Positions 31,541 to 43,170 of a stretch of DNA of 60,000 nucleotides are shown piece by piece; within the stretch, counting starts at the first letter, position 1, and each line of letters begins with the position of its first letter. The translations under genes and the position numbers were made by a program. The notes beneath the pieces are model-generated. The model searched no databases. It saw only the letters and a program-made list of their open reading frames with translations, and had not been told where the DNA came from. Source of the stretch: Lineus longissimus (taxonomy: Eukaryota > Nemertea > Pilidiophora > Heteronemertea > Lineidae); assembly GCF_910592395.1 (NCBI RefSeq), contig NC_088310.1, forward strand, positions 10,549,501 to 10,609,500, given 5' to 3'.

Positions 31541-33497
31541 TTAGTGTTGGTAGCCAAATGGTATTGTTTGAAAACTCTCTGTGATAATCCTCTTATCATA
31601 CACAATACCATAAGCCTTTGACTCGGGTGCAGATACAACTTTGAAATCTTTCTTCTGTTTGATTTTTCGAGGATTCCTAACAACAATCCTCTAGTCAAAC
31701 TGGTTCTCCAGGATCAAACGTTTCATTGAATCAAAGTTAATTGATTGACCATTTCGGTAATTCAAAGTGAATCCCCGTACTTTGCATACCGTTTGCACAC
31801 CATCACGCTCTGGTGTCTTCAGTTTGTATGCATAGTTCTTCGGGCCTCCAGACACGAATTCAGTGATTGCGTCTCCCGAGAGTTCGTCTTTAAAATGGCC
31901 CAAGAAGTCGCTTAAAACAGGCCTGTATGACGATGTGTTTGAACTCTCACGATAAATTATGCTGTCAGTATCAAAGTACAACACATTTTTACCCAGTTTA
32001 CTCAACTCTGAAAATAATTTCAGCCTCCCATGCGCTGTTACATATGCTGCAATGACCACATTGGTCTTATTGTTAGCCTCAACAAATTGCTCCTTTAAAC
32101 AGGTCATCATGAGGACACATTCATCATTAACCATTTGTACATCTCTGACCTCAATCGTGTCATCTGTCATTTTTTGAAAATACTCAGATGGTTCTGAGAC
32201 ATATTCAGTCTTCACAAATATAGGGCGCTCACCAATCTTACCCCACCCTGAGCATAAACACAATTTGGCCAATGCCCTCAACCCTGAATTGTACTCAATA
32301 GCATCCTCATCCAGTTTAATCCCTTCGTGTTCAAGATAGTTTGAAATATATGTCTGCCTATCTATTTCTGTCTTGCACCAGTCAGGCCAACCACTTGCTT
32401 CCTGCTTTATTTTCAAAAATGCATTGATGTAATCAGTGAAACGACCACCTGTCTTGCTTACTGGATCATAGCCCATGGTTTCAGAGAAGTGCCAGATTTC
32501 ATAAACCTGTGTAATTTTGTAACCTAATTTTACTGCTTCCTTAATTTCAAAAATAACCCATGTCCCAGTTAATCGTTCTGAAATAGAATGTGTACATGTA
32601 TCGAGGCACTGATCGGCACACTCATAACACAATGGAAATTTCAACTTATTCCCAATTCGTAAAGGCAAAACAGGCAAGTACAGGTCCTTCGAAGGCAAAA
32701 CAGTGCATTTGATTAACCCCTCACATGACAAAGGATCAACGCCCTCGAGTTGGTCACCCGTCAACACCTTTGGGTGACCTATTGGAAAATGGTTGTATTT
32801 ACATACTGCAGGATACAAGGATGTAAAGTCAATGTATTTTATACATTCATCTGGTTTGCATTTGTAATACAAAGTCAATGCATTGGTCCTACCCCCATAG
32901 AAAGCATCTCTAGGGTTTAACCTGTCAAAGAAATGGATATTTTTGGTGAATGTCTTGAGTTCTTCATCATTTTTGATCTCATTCAAGAACTGGCATTATC
33001 TAATGTGTATTACCTTCTTACAAAACCCCTCCACGTGCTTACGCCTGAAGAGTGTATTCTCATGCATCTCCCTCATTGTTAAGCCACAGCGTTGATTGAC
33101 AGTGTCCCCATTAGGATGACATAGTTGGCAGCCATGAAAAAAACATCCGTCAAACTCATAAACCACATCGTTAGTGGGGTCATACCCATCAACTTTGTAA
33201 CCGCCAATATATTGTTCACCTTGATTCTTTGCATGTAGAATATTGATGTGTTCTTTTTTCATTAGCCATTCAAGCCACATTATAGAAATATGTGAATGGT
33301 TATCCTTGTTCAAATAGCCCTATGGTGGTATAACTGCTATGGTATTAGCTGGCATGAAATTGCGTCGAAATACTCTATGGCATGCAGATGCAATGGTCGC
33401 GCTCTTTTCAAATGGATTGATACCAGTCACCTTTTCAAAGAGGATTATGAAGGAAGTACAGCACCTACGCAGAATATCAACATCAATTTTACAATAT
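31541..33497 (-). pseudogene. POLB: Protein-primed DNA polymerase B, C-terminal part (three in-frame stops)
   Basis: This is the polymerase half of the gene whose N-terminal half is at 38392-40295; the LINE separates them at the CAATAT duplication. One reading frame runs the whole length and shows the QSHISIMWLEWL-type region, EFDGCFFHGC, motif A (IDFTSLYPAV), motif B (LCLCSGWGKI), motif C (YFDTDSI) and a C-terminal YGIVYDKR/IPFGY end before TAA 31541-31543. It is broken by TAG 33320-33322, TAA 32996-32998 and TAG 31691-31693. Catalytic Asp residues are retained. The product cannot be full-length as read. Confidence 0.95.
33492..33497. repeat. LINE target site duplication (3' side)
   Basis: CAATAT here and at 38392-38397 flanks the LINE. 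Removing the LINE and one copy restores the polymerase frame. Confidence 0.85.
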
Positions 33498-33703
33498 CAT
33501 CATCATCATCATCATCTTCTTCGCATTTTAACCATGTTTGGTTTTTACGACTATGGAATACGCGTGCGGGCGCCTTAACTGGTAACAAACTTAAGTCATT
33601 TTGTGCTGAGCAAGTGTCTATAAAGAACCAAACGAAAACGAAAATTTCCTAACTGCCGGCGTGCGTGCAAATGAGATACATGTATGTACAATCCTTCGTC
33701 AGC

Positions 33704-36559
33704 TTATTCATATCTGGTGTCGTCTCTTTCCCAGTGCCTATCGAGATTACATTTAAATGATTTAATGTTACCGGAAGTGACAACCGAATTTGGTAGCGCG
33801 TTCCAATCATCCACAGTCCTTAAGAAGAAAGAATATTTACGAATATTAGTCCTTGCCCTGGCTTTCTTTAATTTCCTTGTATGACCCCTGGTTCCCGCTA
33901 GTTGATTTTGTAAGTAACGTATGAGCAATTTGTGATCTTGCTCAAATAGTTTGTACAGGTTTATCATATCACCTCTCCGTCTCCTGTGGCGAAGCGAGAA
34001 TAAATTTATTTCCTTTAACCTCTGTTTGTATGGCATGTCCCTGAGAGCTGGTATCATCTTGGTGAATCGTCTTTGAACTTTCTCCACACTCTCAATATCT
34101 TTCACTTTCCATGGGTTCCAACTAATAGCACCATACTCTATGATTGGTCTGACTAGACTGGAAAACAGAAGCTTACCCGTCTCTGGCGTCAAGTGAGCCA
34201 TTGTCCTCTTTATGGTGAAGCAGACACGTGTAGCACTCCCAACAACTTCGGCTATGTGAGCAGATGGATCTAAGGACTTCGAAATAGTCACCCCCAAGTC
34301 TCTCGCTGTGCTCGAAGGCTTGATGACACTGTCTCCCATGTGGTATACGAATGGCGGAGGATTTTTGCCGAATCTTAGTAACTGGCACTTGTCTGGGTTA
34401 AAGTGCAGTTCCCATGTGTCGGACCAAGCCTTCAACGCATTAAGGTCTCCCTGTAAGATATCACAGTCTGTTTTTCCTTCAATTATCCTGTAAACTTTAG
34501 CATCGTCCGCGAAGAGTACTATGTAGGATTTGACATCTTGGGGCAGGTCATTTATGAATATTGTAAACAATGTAGGCCCTAAAACACTCCCTTGTGGGAC
34601 GCCACTCTTGACTGCACACTGACTTGAACACCCGTTTCCTACCTTCACATATTGTACTCTATTACTCAGAAAGTCTGTTATTCATGTTACGCAGTTTCGT
34701 GCCATCCCCATGCCTGATAATTTGTGAATAAGCCTCTTGTGAGGAACAGAATCAAACGCCTTTCGAAAATCTAGATAGATAGCATCGACACATTTACCTT
34801 CGTCCACAGCTTCTGTCCACCTATCGATGCAAGATAACAGGTTTTGATCTGTACCCCTCCCTTTAACGAATCCATATTGCGCATCGGTGATTTTCCCGCT
34901 ATTTAGCAGGAATGACATGACCTTGTCTCTTAAAATAGATTCCATTACCTTCGAAGCGATGGAAGTCAGACTCACTGGACGATAGTTCTTCACATTATTC
35001 TTTTCCTCCTTTTTGTGGATTGGTCCTACTTCGGCCATTTTCCACTCCCTAGGAACTTTTCCTCCTAATAGTGATCTCTGGAACAATGCAGCTATCGGCG
35101 GGGCTAGTTGAGCACTGAGCTCCTTTAAGACTCGGGGATGAACATCGTCCGGTCCAGGTGATTTATCAATCTTTAGACCCTTTAGACATTTCACCACCTC
35201 GTCCACACTAATAGAGATATTTTCCATTTCCTGTCTTTCCCCTACGTTACCTCCATTTACCAATCGCGGATCAAAGGGACTCTCCTCTGTAAAGACACTT
35301 TTAAAGAAAACATTAAATGCCTCAGCCCTCTCAGTGTCATCTGAAACTTTCTTACCATTTATCTTTAAGTCAGGTATTTTGTTCTTTCTCTTACACTTCT
35401 TCCTGGTGTACGCCCAGAAACGTTTGGGGTTTCGTTTTGCGTCCCTCGCAATGTGAGCTTCGTATTCCCTGGCTGCCGCTCGTGTCTCCTTTCTCGCCTC
35501 TCTCCTTGCCTGTTTATACTCAAGATAGTCCCGCCCATCTTTGGACTCTAGGTACCTTGCGAAGACCTGGTGCTTTTTCCTTACCTTCTTTAATGCCGCT
35601 GGATTTACCCACAGTGGTTTCCTCTTCTTATTGGCTGTAGGATGCTCCTTGAATCTAGGAGTATACCTCCTAGACACACGATGGATCTCTTCTTTAAGAA
35701 GCGACCAACCCGCATCGATATCATTTGCTCCTTGTACTGCGTTCATCAGTTTATTCACATCGACTGCGCCTCTCATAGCTGTGTAATTTGCTCTCTCGAA
35801 GTTCATGTTTGGGAGACTTTCAGTGTACTGCTGGTTTTCCCTAAAAACATCCCTAATAACCGTAGAGATTTGCAGATGATCACTTTCTCCAAAGTGCGCC
35901 CCATATTCAATGTCACTCACTGAATCCTCAAGCCTTGTTAGAATTAGTTCTAATACACTGGGCTGTTGCCCCTCTCTCTGTCTAGTAGGTTTGAGAACGT
36001 GTTGGAATAACTGGTTGTCCAGAAAAAAGTTCAGGAACACTGATGATGGGTGATTTACCGATTTATGACTCTGGAGATTTGTCCAGTCCACTCCTGGGAG
36101 ATTGAAGTCCCCTGTGAACACAAGTTCCTTGCCAGGTGAGGTATCGTTAAGCACAGATGACAGGTGGGCTAACAAGGCATCATTTTCATTCTGATTGTTA
36201 CTCGGACTCCTATAAATCAAGCCCATTCTCTTACCACCAATATCCACCCAAATTGCGTCTCTATAAGCGGCCCTCGGAACGAATACATCAAACGATATCC
36301 CCTGCTTGATGTATAGGACTAGCCCCCTGGTCCCCCTCGTAAGCACATCCACTTGATTATATCCATCAATACCTATATCCTTGCTAAGAACCGGCGAACG
36401 CGTATTTTTAGGGATGACTTCAATTATACCCACCAGATCTGGCTGATTTTCCCAACAACTAATCTCAAGTTCATTTAGTTTATTAGGCAAACAGTCAACA
36501 TTCGATACAACATATTTAAGACCATCTCTACTTATCACCCCCTTTTGGGGGGTTTTCAC
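33704..36559 (-). pseudogene. LINE ORF2: APE endonuclease and reverse transcriptase, one in-frame TGA
   Basis: The N-terminal endonuclease region shows GIIEVIPK, FTGDFNLPGVDW and FGESDH (the catalytic SDH). The RT follows with KSPGPDDVHP, NYRPVSLTS, IYLDFRKAFDSVPH, SGVPQGSVLGP and the catalytic FADD. The C-terminal thumb-like region includes IIEYGAISWNP and LRHRRRRGDM. The frame is interrupted only by TGA 34682-34684, where a Trp codon is expected before ITDFLSNR. There is no ATG at the 5' end: the frame opens with GTG 36559 and overlaps ORF1 in the +1 register by about 30 nt at a C6A4G5 tract. Translation therefore probably depends on reinitiation or frameshifting. Confidence 0.93.
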
Positions 36560-37652
36560 GAAAGGGCTTCTTCTTTATCTTGAAGTCCCTGATCATCAAA
36601 TCCGTCTCTCCGGCTTCTTCCCTCCTGTTCAGCTGTTCTTTTAGAGTTTTGTACCTGTCACGATCCTCCTTAGATCTATCCGTCGAGAAGGATAATTCCA
36701 TGTCCACAGTCTGAGTTTTCATGGCATCTAAGAAGAGATCCCGTTGATTGCGGTTTGCTAGCACAATTTTGATACCCCTGCATCTATCCTCCTTCCAAAT
36801 TCCAATTCGGTAGTGTGTTCGCTTTATTACAGGACCTGAGTTTAGCCTGCAGTGCTGGAGTAAGTCAGTGATTTTCCTCTCGTCATCCTCCTTCTTAGCC
36901 AGATCGTTGACAGCATCCGACTCCTTAATGTTGAAAACCATCACGTTGCATTCTCGGATCCTCTCATCCCGCATCCTTCTCTCCATGTTTTTCACTCGAT
37001 CGTCCACTTCTACAATTTTCCTGTCGATCTCAGTAGTTATCCCCTTTTTCGCCTCTTCGATGTGTACCTTGACATTCTGTTCCAATTCGGGAATTTTCGG
37101 AGCCATAGCCGCATCTACCGCGATCTTTATCTCTCCTTTGATGTCGTGTGTAAGCTTCTCCATTTTCTTTCCTAGGTCCTCCTTTATCTCTGCTTTCATT
37201 TCATTTAGTTGGGATTCCTGACGGATAGAGAAGTCCAAAAACATCTCCTCCATGCTTCTGACTGGGCGGCTTCTGTTTCCTTCTGATATCCCTACTCGAG
37301 CGACATCCATGTCTTGGCTCCCATCTGCGCCTCCAGTACTACCTTTCCTCCTTGACATTGGCCTGCTTTTTTCGTCAGAGTCCGGAGCTTGTACCCTCTT
37401 GCGTACCAATCCCCTCTCAGAAGCTGGGTTATCAAAAAGTAATGTAGGTGGTTTTAAATTCACGGGTGTTGACACTGCATTTAACACTCTCTCTTTTGTT
37501 GGCTTACTACTAATAGGACGGAAACCAGAGCGATCCCAAATTGATTTCAGTGAGTTGGCTGTGTCAGATATCAACTCGGAAAAACTCCCAGACTGATTAT
37601 CGCTACCATTTGTAGTGTTTGCACTTAAAGTTAATCCTTCTGTGTGAGACAT
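36528..37652 (-). CDS. LINE ORF1 protein (coiled coil plus RRM-like region)
   Basis: About 374 residues from ATG at 37652 (MSHTEGLTLS). It has a Ser/Thr-rich start and a basic nuclear-localisation-like RPMSRRKG. A long heptad-like coiled coil follows (LNEMKAEIKEDLGKKMEKL onward), then an RRM-like region (RECNVMVFNIKES, RIGIWKEDRCRGIKIVLANR) and a basic tail. This is the RNA-binding nucleoprotein of CR1/L2-type LINEs. The frame is intact. Confidence 0.85.
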   Translation of the reverse strand: MSHTEGLTLSANTTNGSDNQSGSFSELISDTANSLKSIWDRSGFRPISSKPTKERVLNAVSTPVNLKPPTLLFDNPASERGLVRKRVQAPDSDEKSRPMSRRKGSTGGADGSQDMDVARVGISEGNRSRPVRSMEEMFLDFSIRQESQLNEMKAEIKEDLGKKMEKLTHDIKGEIKIAVDAAMAPKIPELEQNVKVHIEEAKKGITTEIDRKIVEVDDRVKNMERRMRDERIRECNVMVFNIKESDAVNDLAKKEDDERKITDLLQHCRLNSGPVIKRTHYRIGIWKEDRCRGIKIVLANRNQRDLFLDAMKTQTVDMELSFSTDRSKEDRDRYKTLKEQLNRREEAGETDLMIRDFKIKKKPFRENPPKGGDK

Positions 37653-38391
37653 ACAGTCTAGCGTATAGTCTATGTAGTGTGCAGTAGTTGGTATGCTTCT
37701 AAAGCTCGCAACACAATAGCTATGTAACGTTACACAACAATACACAGACGTAGGCTGAAGTACAGCAGGAATTTGCAGCCAAAATAAAGACACAAACAGA
37801 AACCTTCGCGGGTGACAACACAAATGGAATTTCGTGCATAAGTTCTTGAGTCAAAGCGTGATCATGCAGATGAATAAAGTTCTACCGACCGTTTTTCCTT
37901 GTGTCCGTTTCGGTTTTAGAATTCCCTTACAGCGCATACCGCCCGCCTATGACACTGAAAATATGGTCGCTTACGGCAGTCCCGATAAGTTTCCGCTGGT
38001 TTCAGAATATATCCTCTATAAATCAGGCCCAATTTCCAGAAACGACTTGACACGTCCTTCCTTTTAATTTTCCACGATGTGAACTGATTTCCGGTGACTT
38101 CCAAGACCGAATGATACAAGAATTAGGTAGCCTGGGCAGCCACGTCATGTAAACAAAGAAACAAGATGGCCGATCCCGCTGAATTTGAAGTCGCTATCAA
38201 AGTCAAGTTATCTCGTGGTTAATGAATTTCAGACAGGCACTCAAGGTATCCACGCGTTTTCCAAGGCACTTTATGTAGATGTTCGTATCAATTTGGCTAC
38301 TTTACTCGAACAAATATTGATAAATTTGAAAGGTTTTTGCTCAGCACTCGAAGATAGGTGTAGGCGCCCGCACTTGACCTTGACCCCATTT

Positions 38392-38397
38392 CAATAT
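38392..38397. repeat. LINE target site duplication (5' side)
   Basis: CAATAT, a partner of 33492-33497. Confidence 0.85.
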
Positions 38398-40295
38398 GCA
38401 ATAAACTCCTCTCTAAAATTGAAAATTTTCCCATCTTGCTCTTGATACCATTTGAGGAAAGTCTCCCTTTCACATGGTTGCATAGAATCAGGATCATAAT
38501 AGGAAATGTCTGGATATTTCCCAACATAGGCAGCATTCTCTTTTGTATTGAACAAATGTGGAAAGGTTCCTTTGGGGGTACTCAGCCCCCAGGTTTTTGA
38601 TAAATTAGCAAGAGACATAGTCAAAAAGCTCAGTGAATCAATGAATTTCAAACCCTTGGCCTCAAATGATATCAATTTCTGACCTGATTTGATGACATTT
38701 TCTGGTTTGACGCCATTCCGGTGCAGATATTGAAAAATGAAGAATGAATCATACCCCCTGCTGTTATGGGCAAGTACTGTTGACCCTTTCTTGCCACCAT
38801 CAAAAAGCCATTCACAAAACTTGTCAGCACATGTATCACCCTCAAAAATCATTTCCTTTTTAAAAGGACCACAATGTTCACATGCATTCATGATGGTTTC
38901 GTCCATACCACATTTCACACAACAACTGTGTGCCACGCACAAATTAGGCCTATGCTCATATTCCTCATCTGCATTTTTGACTAGTTCGTCCTGTCGACAT
39001 TCAAAATCAAAATAGATTGTGCGCATTTTTCCATTTGACTTAGCTTTGGCTACAGTAGGAACATAGCATTTGTGCTCCTTTGGCTTTAACTCACTACATG
39101 TGTTACAGTATGACATGTAACATTTGTGGATTTTCCTCGTGTCTCTAGTCTTTTTACAAACATCACACTTTGTGAACAGATCACATACACTATGATTTGC
39201 ATTATTTTTTTCCAGATGGTTCCTGAAACAATTCAAACTCTTAAATATGCGTTTGCACTGATAACAGTTTTTCCATTTTACAATAGCACAGTTTGGTTGG
39301 CATCTACAACACGGACAGCTGTCCTGGCAGGCATGAGAAGCATAGTTATTATCACCCTTCAAACAGTATGGACAGAAGTATGACCTATTCAGAAATGACG
39401 CCATCTTGGTGATTACAGCAAAATGGTCTCGATAGTGGTATATAAACAATTTGTTTGGTGCTTCAGGACCTATGAATATGATTTTGTCAAAATGCTTGTT
39501 GCTATAGACTATGAGTTGATATTCATCCAATGCATTCTGAAACATTTTCATTTCTTTGATTCCACATTTTTCAAATGGTACTCCTGCCTCTCTATGCAGA
39601 TTAAACGCCAATTCTTCCTGCAATTTAGTACCCCTTTTGATTGATTGGTATTTATTGTGTTTGTCAATTTGGGCCTTTGCCACAACAATTGCTCTCGCCA
39701 AACAAATTTCATCTTTATTACGTATAGTTATAAAGCACTTTTGTTGAAGGACGCGCTGATCAACATCCACAACCCCTGTGGTTTGGCATTTGCCCCAGCC
39801 GACTGGTAGGATAGCGTGGACAAAATTTATGTGAAGTGTTGGACTGAATAGAAATGTGCTGTTACTCTGAGCGACTTTGGAAATTTCGGTCAAAATAGAT
39901 TCGACAGTTAACTCATTGGGTCTACAGAAAGGTAACCAAATTTGGCGGAGATCACGACCAGAAATGCTAATTCTGACTTTATCATGTGGTTCCACATTTT
40001 TTAGTAGGGTTGCCAACATTTCAGCCAATACATTGCCAAGTTCAAAAAGGATGTCTTCATAACTAGTTAAGCTGTTCATCCCATGTACTCTTATGTCATA
40101 GTCTCTTCCAATAGTATTGAATCGTCTGATATTTCTTTCTCTCATTGATAATATGTCAAAATTAACACTTCTTTCTCTGTTGTTGTCTCCATCATCATCA
40201 TCATCATTATCATCATTATCAGATAAATCAGACTGATTGATAGGAGGATGAAAGGGGTTGCCGCCTTGTTGGTTCTTTAGCCTAAAAAATCCCAT
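38392..40295 (-). pseudogene. POLB: Protein-primed DNA polymerase B, N-terminal part, cut by LINE
   Basis: ATG at 40295 (MGFFRLKNQQ), overlapping the preceding ORF. An Asp-rich low-complexity start is followed by a terminal-protein-like/helical region and a Cys/His-rich zinc-binding cluster (FCPYCLKG, CPCCRC, CYQCKRIF, CDVCKK). The proofreading exonuclease follows with ExoI IYFDFECRQDE, ExoII VLAHNSRGYDSFF and ExoIII SYYDPDS. The frame ends at TGA created by the LINE junction just after FREEFIAY. It resumes at 33497. No other stop is seen in this half. Confidence 0.95.
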
Positions 40296-40588
40296 TCTTC
40301 TTCGCAACAGGAGGTGAGTTCGTCAATCTCTTTTTTGAGGTCTTCAGTATTTGAGTGTGCTAATTCATCGGACACTTGTTTGGAGTCTTGAGTGTTTGAG
40401 TTGTCGGTTTTGTTGTTGTTTTTGAGTTCTTCTTTCCATTTCTTTAAGAAATTACCTAAATCTGTTGATTTATTTGGTTCTTGCTTCACTTTATTTATTT
40501 CATTTTTTGATATATTTGGTTCTTGCTTCTGCTCATTTTTTATGTCATTTTTTGATGTAGAACAATTTGGCTGGGAGCCCTTTTCCAT
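40277..40588 (-). CDS. Lys/Asn-rich Polinton ORF overlapping polymerase start
   Basis: 103 residues from ATG at 40588. It is low-complexity, with repeated KQEPN motifs, an FLKKWKEELKNN helix and an acidic Cys-Cys-Glu C-terminus. It overlaps the end of the upstream SIM-bearing ORF (40540-40956) by 49 nt in another frame and the polymerase ATG by 19 nt. It may be the continuation of the upstream ORF after a one-base shift in the GGAAAAGGG stretch. Function unknown. Confidence 0.5.
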   Translation of the reverse strand: MEKGSQPNCSTSKNDIKNEQKQEPNISKNEINKVKQEPNKSTDLGNFLKKWKEELKNNNKTDNSNTQDSKQVSDELAHSNTEDLKKEIDELTSCCEEEWDFLG

Positions 40589-40956
40589 GTTTCACTGTAA
40601 TCTTTTGAGTTGCTAGGCAGATTTGGGTTGGGCTGCTCCAAGATTTTCTGCAATGGCATTTTACCTTTTTTGTCTTTTGTTGATTCACTAGTACAAGGAT
40701 TTTTGCATTTTATATCATTTTTATTCTTATCATCATCACTATCATCGGATATGACGATGACTGGTTCCCTTTTCAAAGTCTTTCGTAAAATTGGTACATG
40801 AATTTCTGTACCTTTTCTCTTTCGAACGAAATCCAATTTTGGTTTCAGGACTTGTTTGCGACGCCTGTTTTCAGATGATGTGTGAACTTGCTTTTTAGCA
40901 GCTTGGTTTTTAACTTGTACTGCTGGTGCTGGTGTCTGATCATTGCAGCTACTCAT
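40540..40956 (-). CDS. Basic Polinton ORF with a SUMO-interaction-like motif
   Basis: 138 residues from ATG at 40956. Basic stretches (ENRRRKQVLKPK, FVRKRKG) precede PVIVISDDSDDD, which fits the SUMO-interaction motif: four aliphatic positions followed by acidic/Ser residues. The remainder is Lys/Ser/Pro-rich and likely disordered. No domain is recognised. It lies upstream of the polymerase and may be a nuclear accessory protein; this is inference from composition only. Confidence 0.6.
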   Translation of the reverse strand: MSSCNDQTPAPAVQVKNQAAKKQVHTSSENRRRKQVLKPKLDFVRKRKGTEIHVPILRKTLKREPVIVISDDSDDDKNKNDIKCKNPCTSESTKDKKGKMPLQKILEQPNPNLPSNSKDYSETWKRAPSQIVLHQKMT

Positions 40957-40980
40957 GCATGCAGCTGCTGGTGTTTGCTC

Positions 40981-41382
40981 TTATGCTGATGGGTGATTAC
41001 CACTAGGCCTACTTTTACATGACATTTGTGGGTCATTTGTTTGACCCTCGCTAGTCTGAACTACTGACTCTTCCGCCACCGGTTCAAATGGTGGAGCACT
41101 AAGTCTTGAGGAGGTACCATCGTCTGTGGTTGAGCTGGTGACAATATCATGAAGGAGGATGTCAGAAAGCAATTTCTCCTCTACCTGAGAAAATAGCAGG
41201 TAATTGCACATACCATCCAAACCCTGAAAGAGTCCTCTATCAATATAGCTTCTCATCTGGTTAACCATGGACCGAAATTCCTCGGTTTCCACATCCGGGA
41301 TGCCTTCTAGGTTATCGTTAAGACGGTTGTTTACCAATAGTCGAATGTAGCCCAGAAAGGCCTCAAGTGAAAAAGACGCCAT
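40981..41382 (-). CDS. Helical Polinton ORF of unknown function
   Basis: 133 residues from ATG at 41382, with the frame intact. The first about 85 residues are amphipathic helices (FSLEAFLGYIRLLVNNRL, VNQMRSYIDRGLF, VEEKLLSDILLHDIV), compact enough for a small all-alpha domain of death-fold size. I see no diagnostic motif. The tail is Ser/Thr/Pro-rich and disordered. It is the first gene of the minus-strand polymerase cluster. Confidence 0.6.
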   Translation of the reverse strand: MASFSLEAFLGYIRLLVNNRLNDNLEGIPDVETEEFRSMVNQMRSYIDRGLFQGLDGMCNYLLFSQVEEKLLSDILLHDIVTSSTTDDGTSSRLSAPPFEPVAEESVVQTSEGQTNDPQMSCKSRPSGNHPSA

Positions 41383-43170
41383 GGTTTCTGAAACAGAGAA
41401 GAGGAAACATAACTACTTTGACCAAACATACTTCAATCAGATGCACTAGAATCAACGCTGTTTTGAACAAGTTATAACGTCATGTACATTTAACAATTCC
41501 ATAACTGCATATTACTTTCCTGATTACACATAATAACAAAATTACTGTGTGCTACGATTGGTGGTACGCATAGGTTTAAACGTCATTTACAGACGTGTAG
41601 GCCTATGCATCGGATGCCTGGATTACATGTATCTGCATCTATTTAAATGTGTGATAAAAGAGTGCAAACTTACACAATGGTGTGAGTGCTTAGTCTAGGA
41701 GTAGCAACCTAGGTGGTGATGGAGGATTCTAGGGTTGTTTTCTTTATTCTGGAAGGTGCAAAGATATGGTAAGTACACAAATCTGATAGATGACAAATCA
41801 TATCGCCTCTGAATTAACTGGTTATTTGTATTCTTGAATAAAAAAGTAAATATTTCATCATGCTTGTTGAACAAACAGTTAAACAATGCAATTTTGACAA
41901 TGTATTCATGAAAAATATTGAAAAAATAACTTTACCATGTCTACCTCAACTGCTTTTATATTAATGAAGAGAAATACTTACATGTACCAGCACTTTTTAC
42001 ACGAACTGATGCCTAAGACAGAATCTTCATAGTAATTCAGCTGAGTCTAAGAGTAACAGCCCAAGGCGGTGATGGAGAATTTTAGGGGTTTGTATATTCT
42101 GGAAGGTGCAAAAATGTGTTAAGTACACAAATCTGATAGATGCCTGATCATATCAGTTCTGAATTAACTGGTTATCTGCATTCATGAATAAAAATGTCAA
42201 TATTTCATCATGCTTTTTTAACCTAAAATACATGACACAAGTATGCAACAAGCAATACACATACACACCCGCCCACCAACACACAAGCGCCCGCACACAG
42301 GTTAATATTGATTTCAATACATATTGTTGTAGACTTCTCATGAAAACATTAATTGTTTAAAATTACATCAGACAATCAATGAATAATAACACAGAAATAT
42401 ACAATTCGACACATTTTTCATTGAATCCCTGAAAGATTCTTTGCACTATCATAAAGGGTTCATTTTTCCACTTGAATTGTAATTTGTATGAATCAAATAG
42501 TGAACCGAGTACAATAAAGTAGGTATGAATTAGAACTTACCTTTATGATGTTTCCAATGTCTACCATAAGAAAACGAAATGGAACGGAAACAGGCCAAAG
42601 ATGGTGTGACTTCAAAATCATTTTCTGGTGCTATTTATACTCTTTTAGCTTCAAATAATGAAGTCTAGTCTGTAATTCTCATTATCATTATCATTTTGTC
42701 CTTTTTGGTGGAAAAACTTTCCTGTCATGTCATTGGGCATGATTGATGATGTTTTTTGAGGTTCAAAATGGTAGAACTTGTGGTAAACAACCACAGAAAA
42801 CCCTGTCTAGACAATCTTAAGTAGATGTATCATTAACTGTCGTGTTTTTCGCGCCAAAAGTTACCCAATTCTTTCCTAAACATGACTAACAATACATAAT
42901 TCTTATTAGTTTTTTGCGATTCACACACCAATTTTTCCATTTATCACTTTTAATGAGATGGCAAAATACCATATTCATGTGTACCTATCAAGACTACATA
43001 TAACCTTCATATAGGGCATTACTTTTTCAAAATTTTGAATTTCAAATCTCTGACTGTCATGAAAGCATTTGGGTATTGCATTATTTGAAATTCAAATTCA
43101 AATGTATTGATTCGTTTAATCAGAGATAACAAACAGTAGCCAATCATATCGCAGCACAGGGGGATGCTCA
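41383..43170. other. Polinton non-coding region with internal duplications
   Basis: No gene is recognised. Sequence at about 41690-41885 recurs at about 42050-42235 (GGAAGGTGCAAA, AAGTACACAAATCTGATAGA, TGAATTAACTGGTTAT). It also holds an inverted pair GAATTTCAAAT/ATTTGAAATTC at about 43035-43100. Confidence 0.7.

Larger units (their letters stand above)
33498..38391 (-). mobile_element. CR1/Jockey-type LINE, 4.9 kb, nested in Polinton polymerase gene
   Basis: This is a minus-oriented non-LTR retrotransposon. It has a 5' region (about 37653-38391), ORF1 (36528-37652), ORF2 with APE endonuclease and RT (33704-36559), and a 3' end with a seven-copy (GAT)n tail at 33498-33518. Such microsatellite tails are typical of CR1/L2-like elements. 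It is flanked by the 6-bp duplication CAATAT. Only one internal stop is seen, so it is a recent, near full-length insertion. Confidence 0.93.

Noticed and set aside
33296-33652. Plus-strand frame of 118 codons with poly-Ser
   Set aside because: It is antisense to the polymerase and the LINE (GAT)n tail. Poly-Ser is the microsatellite.
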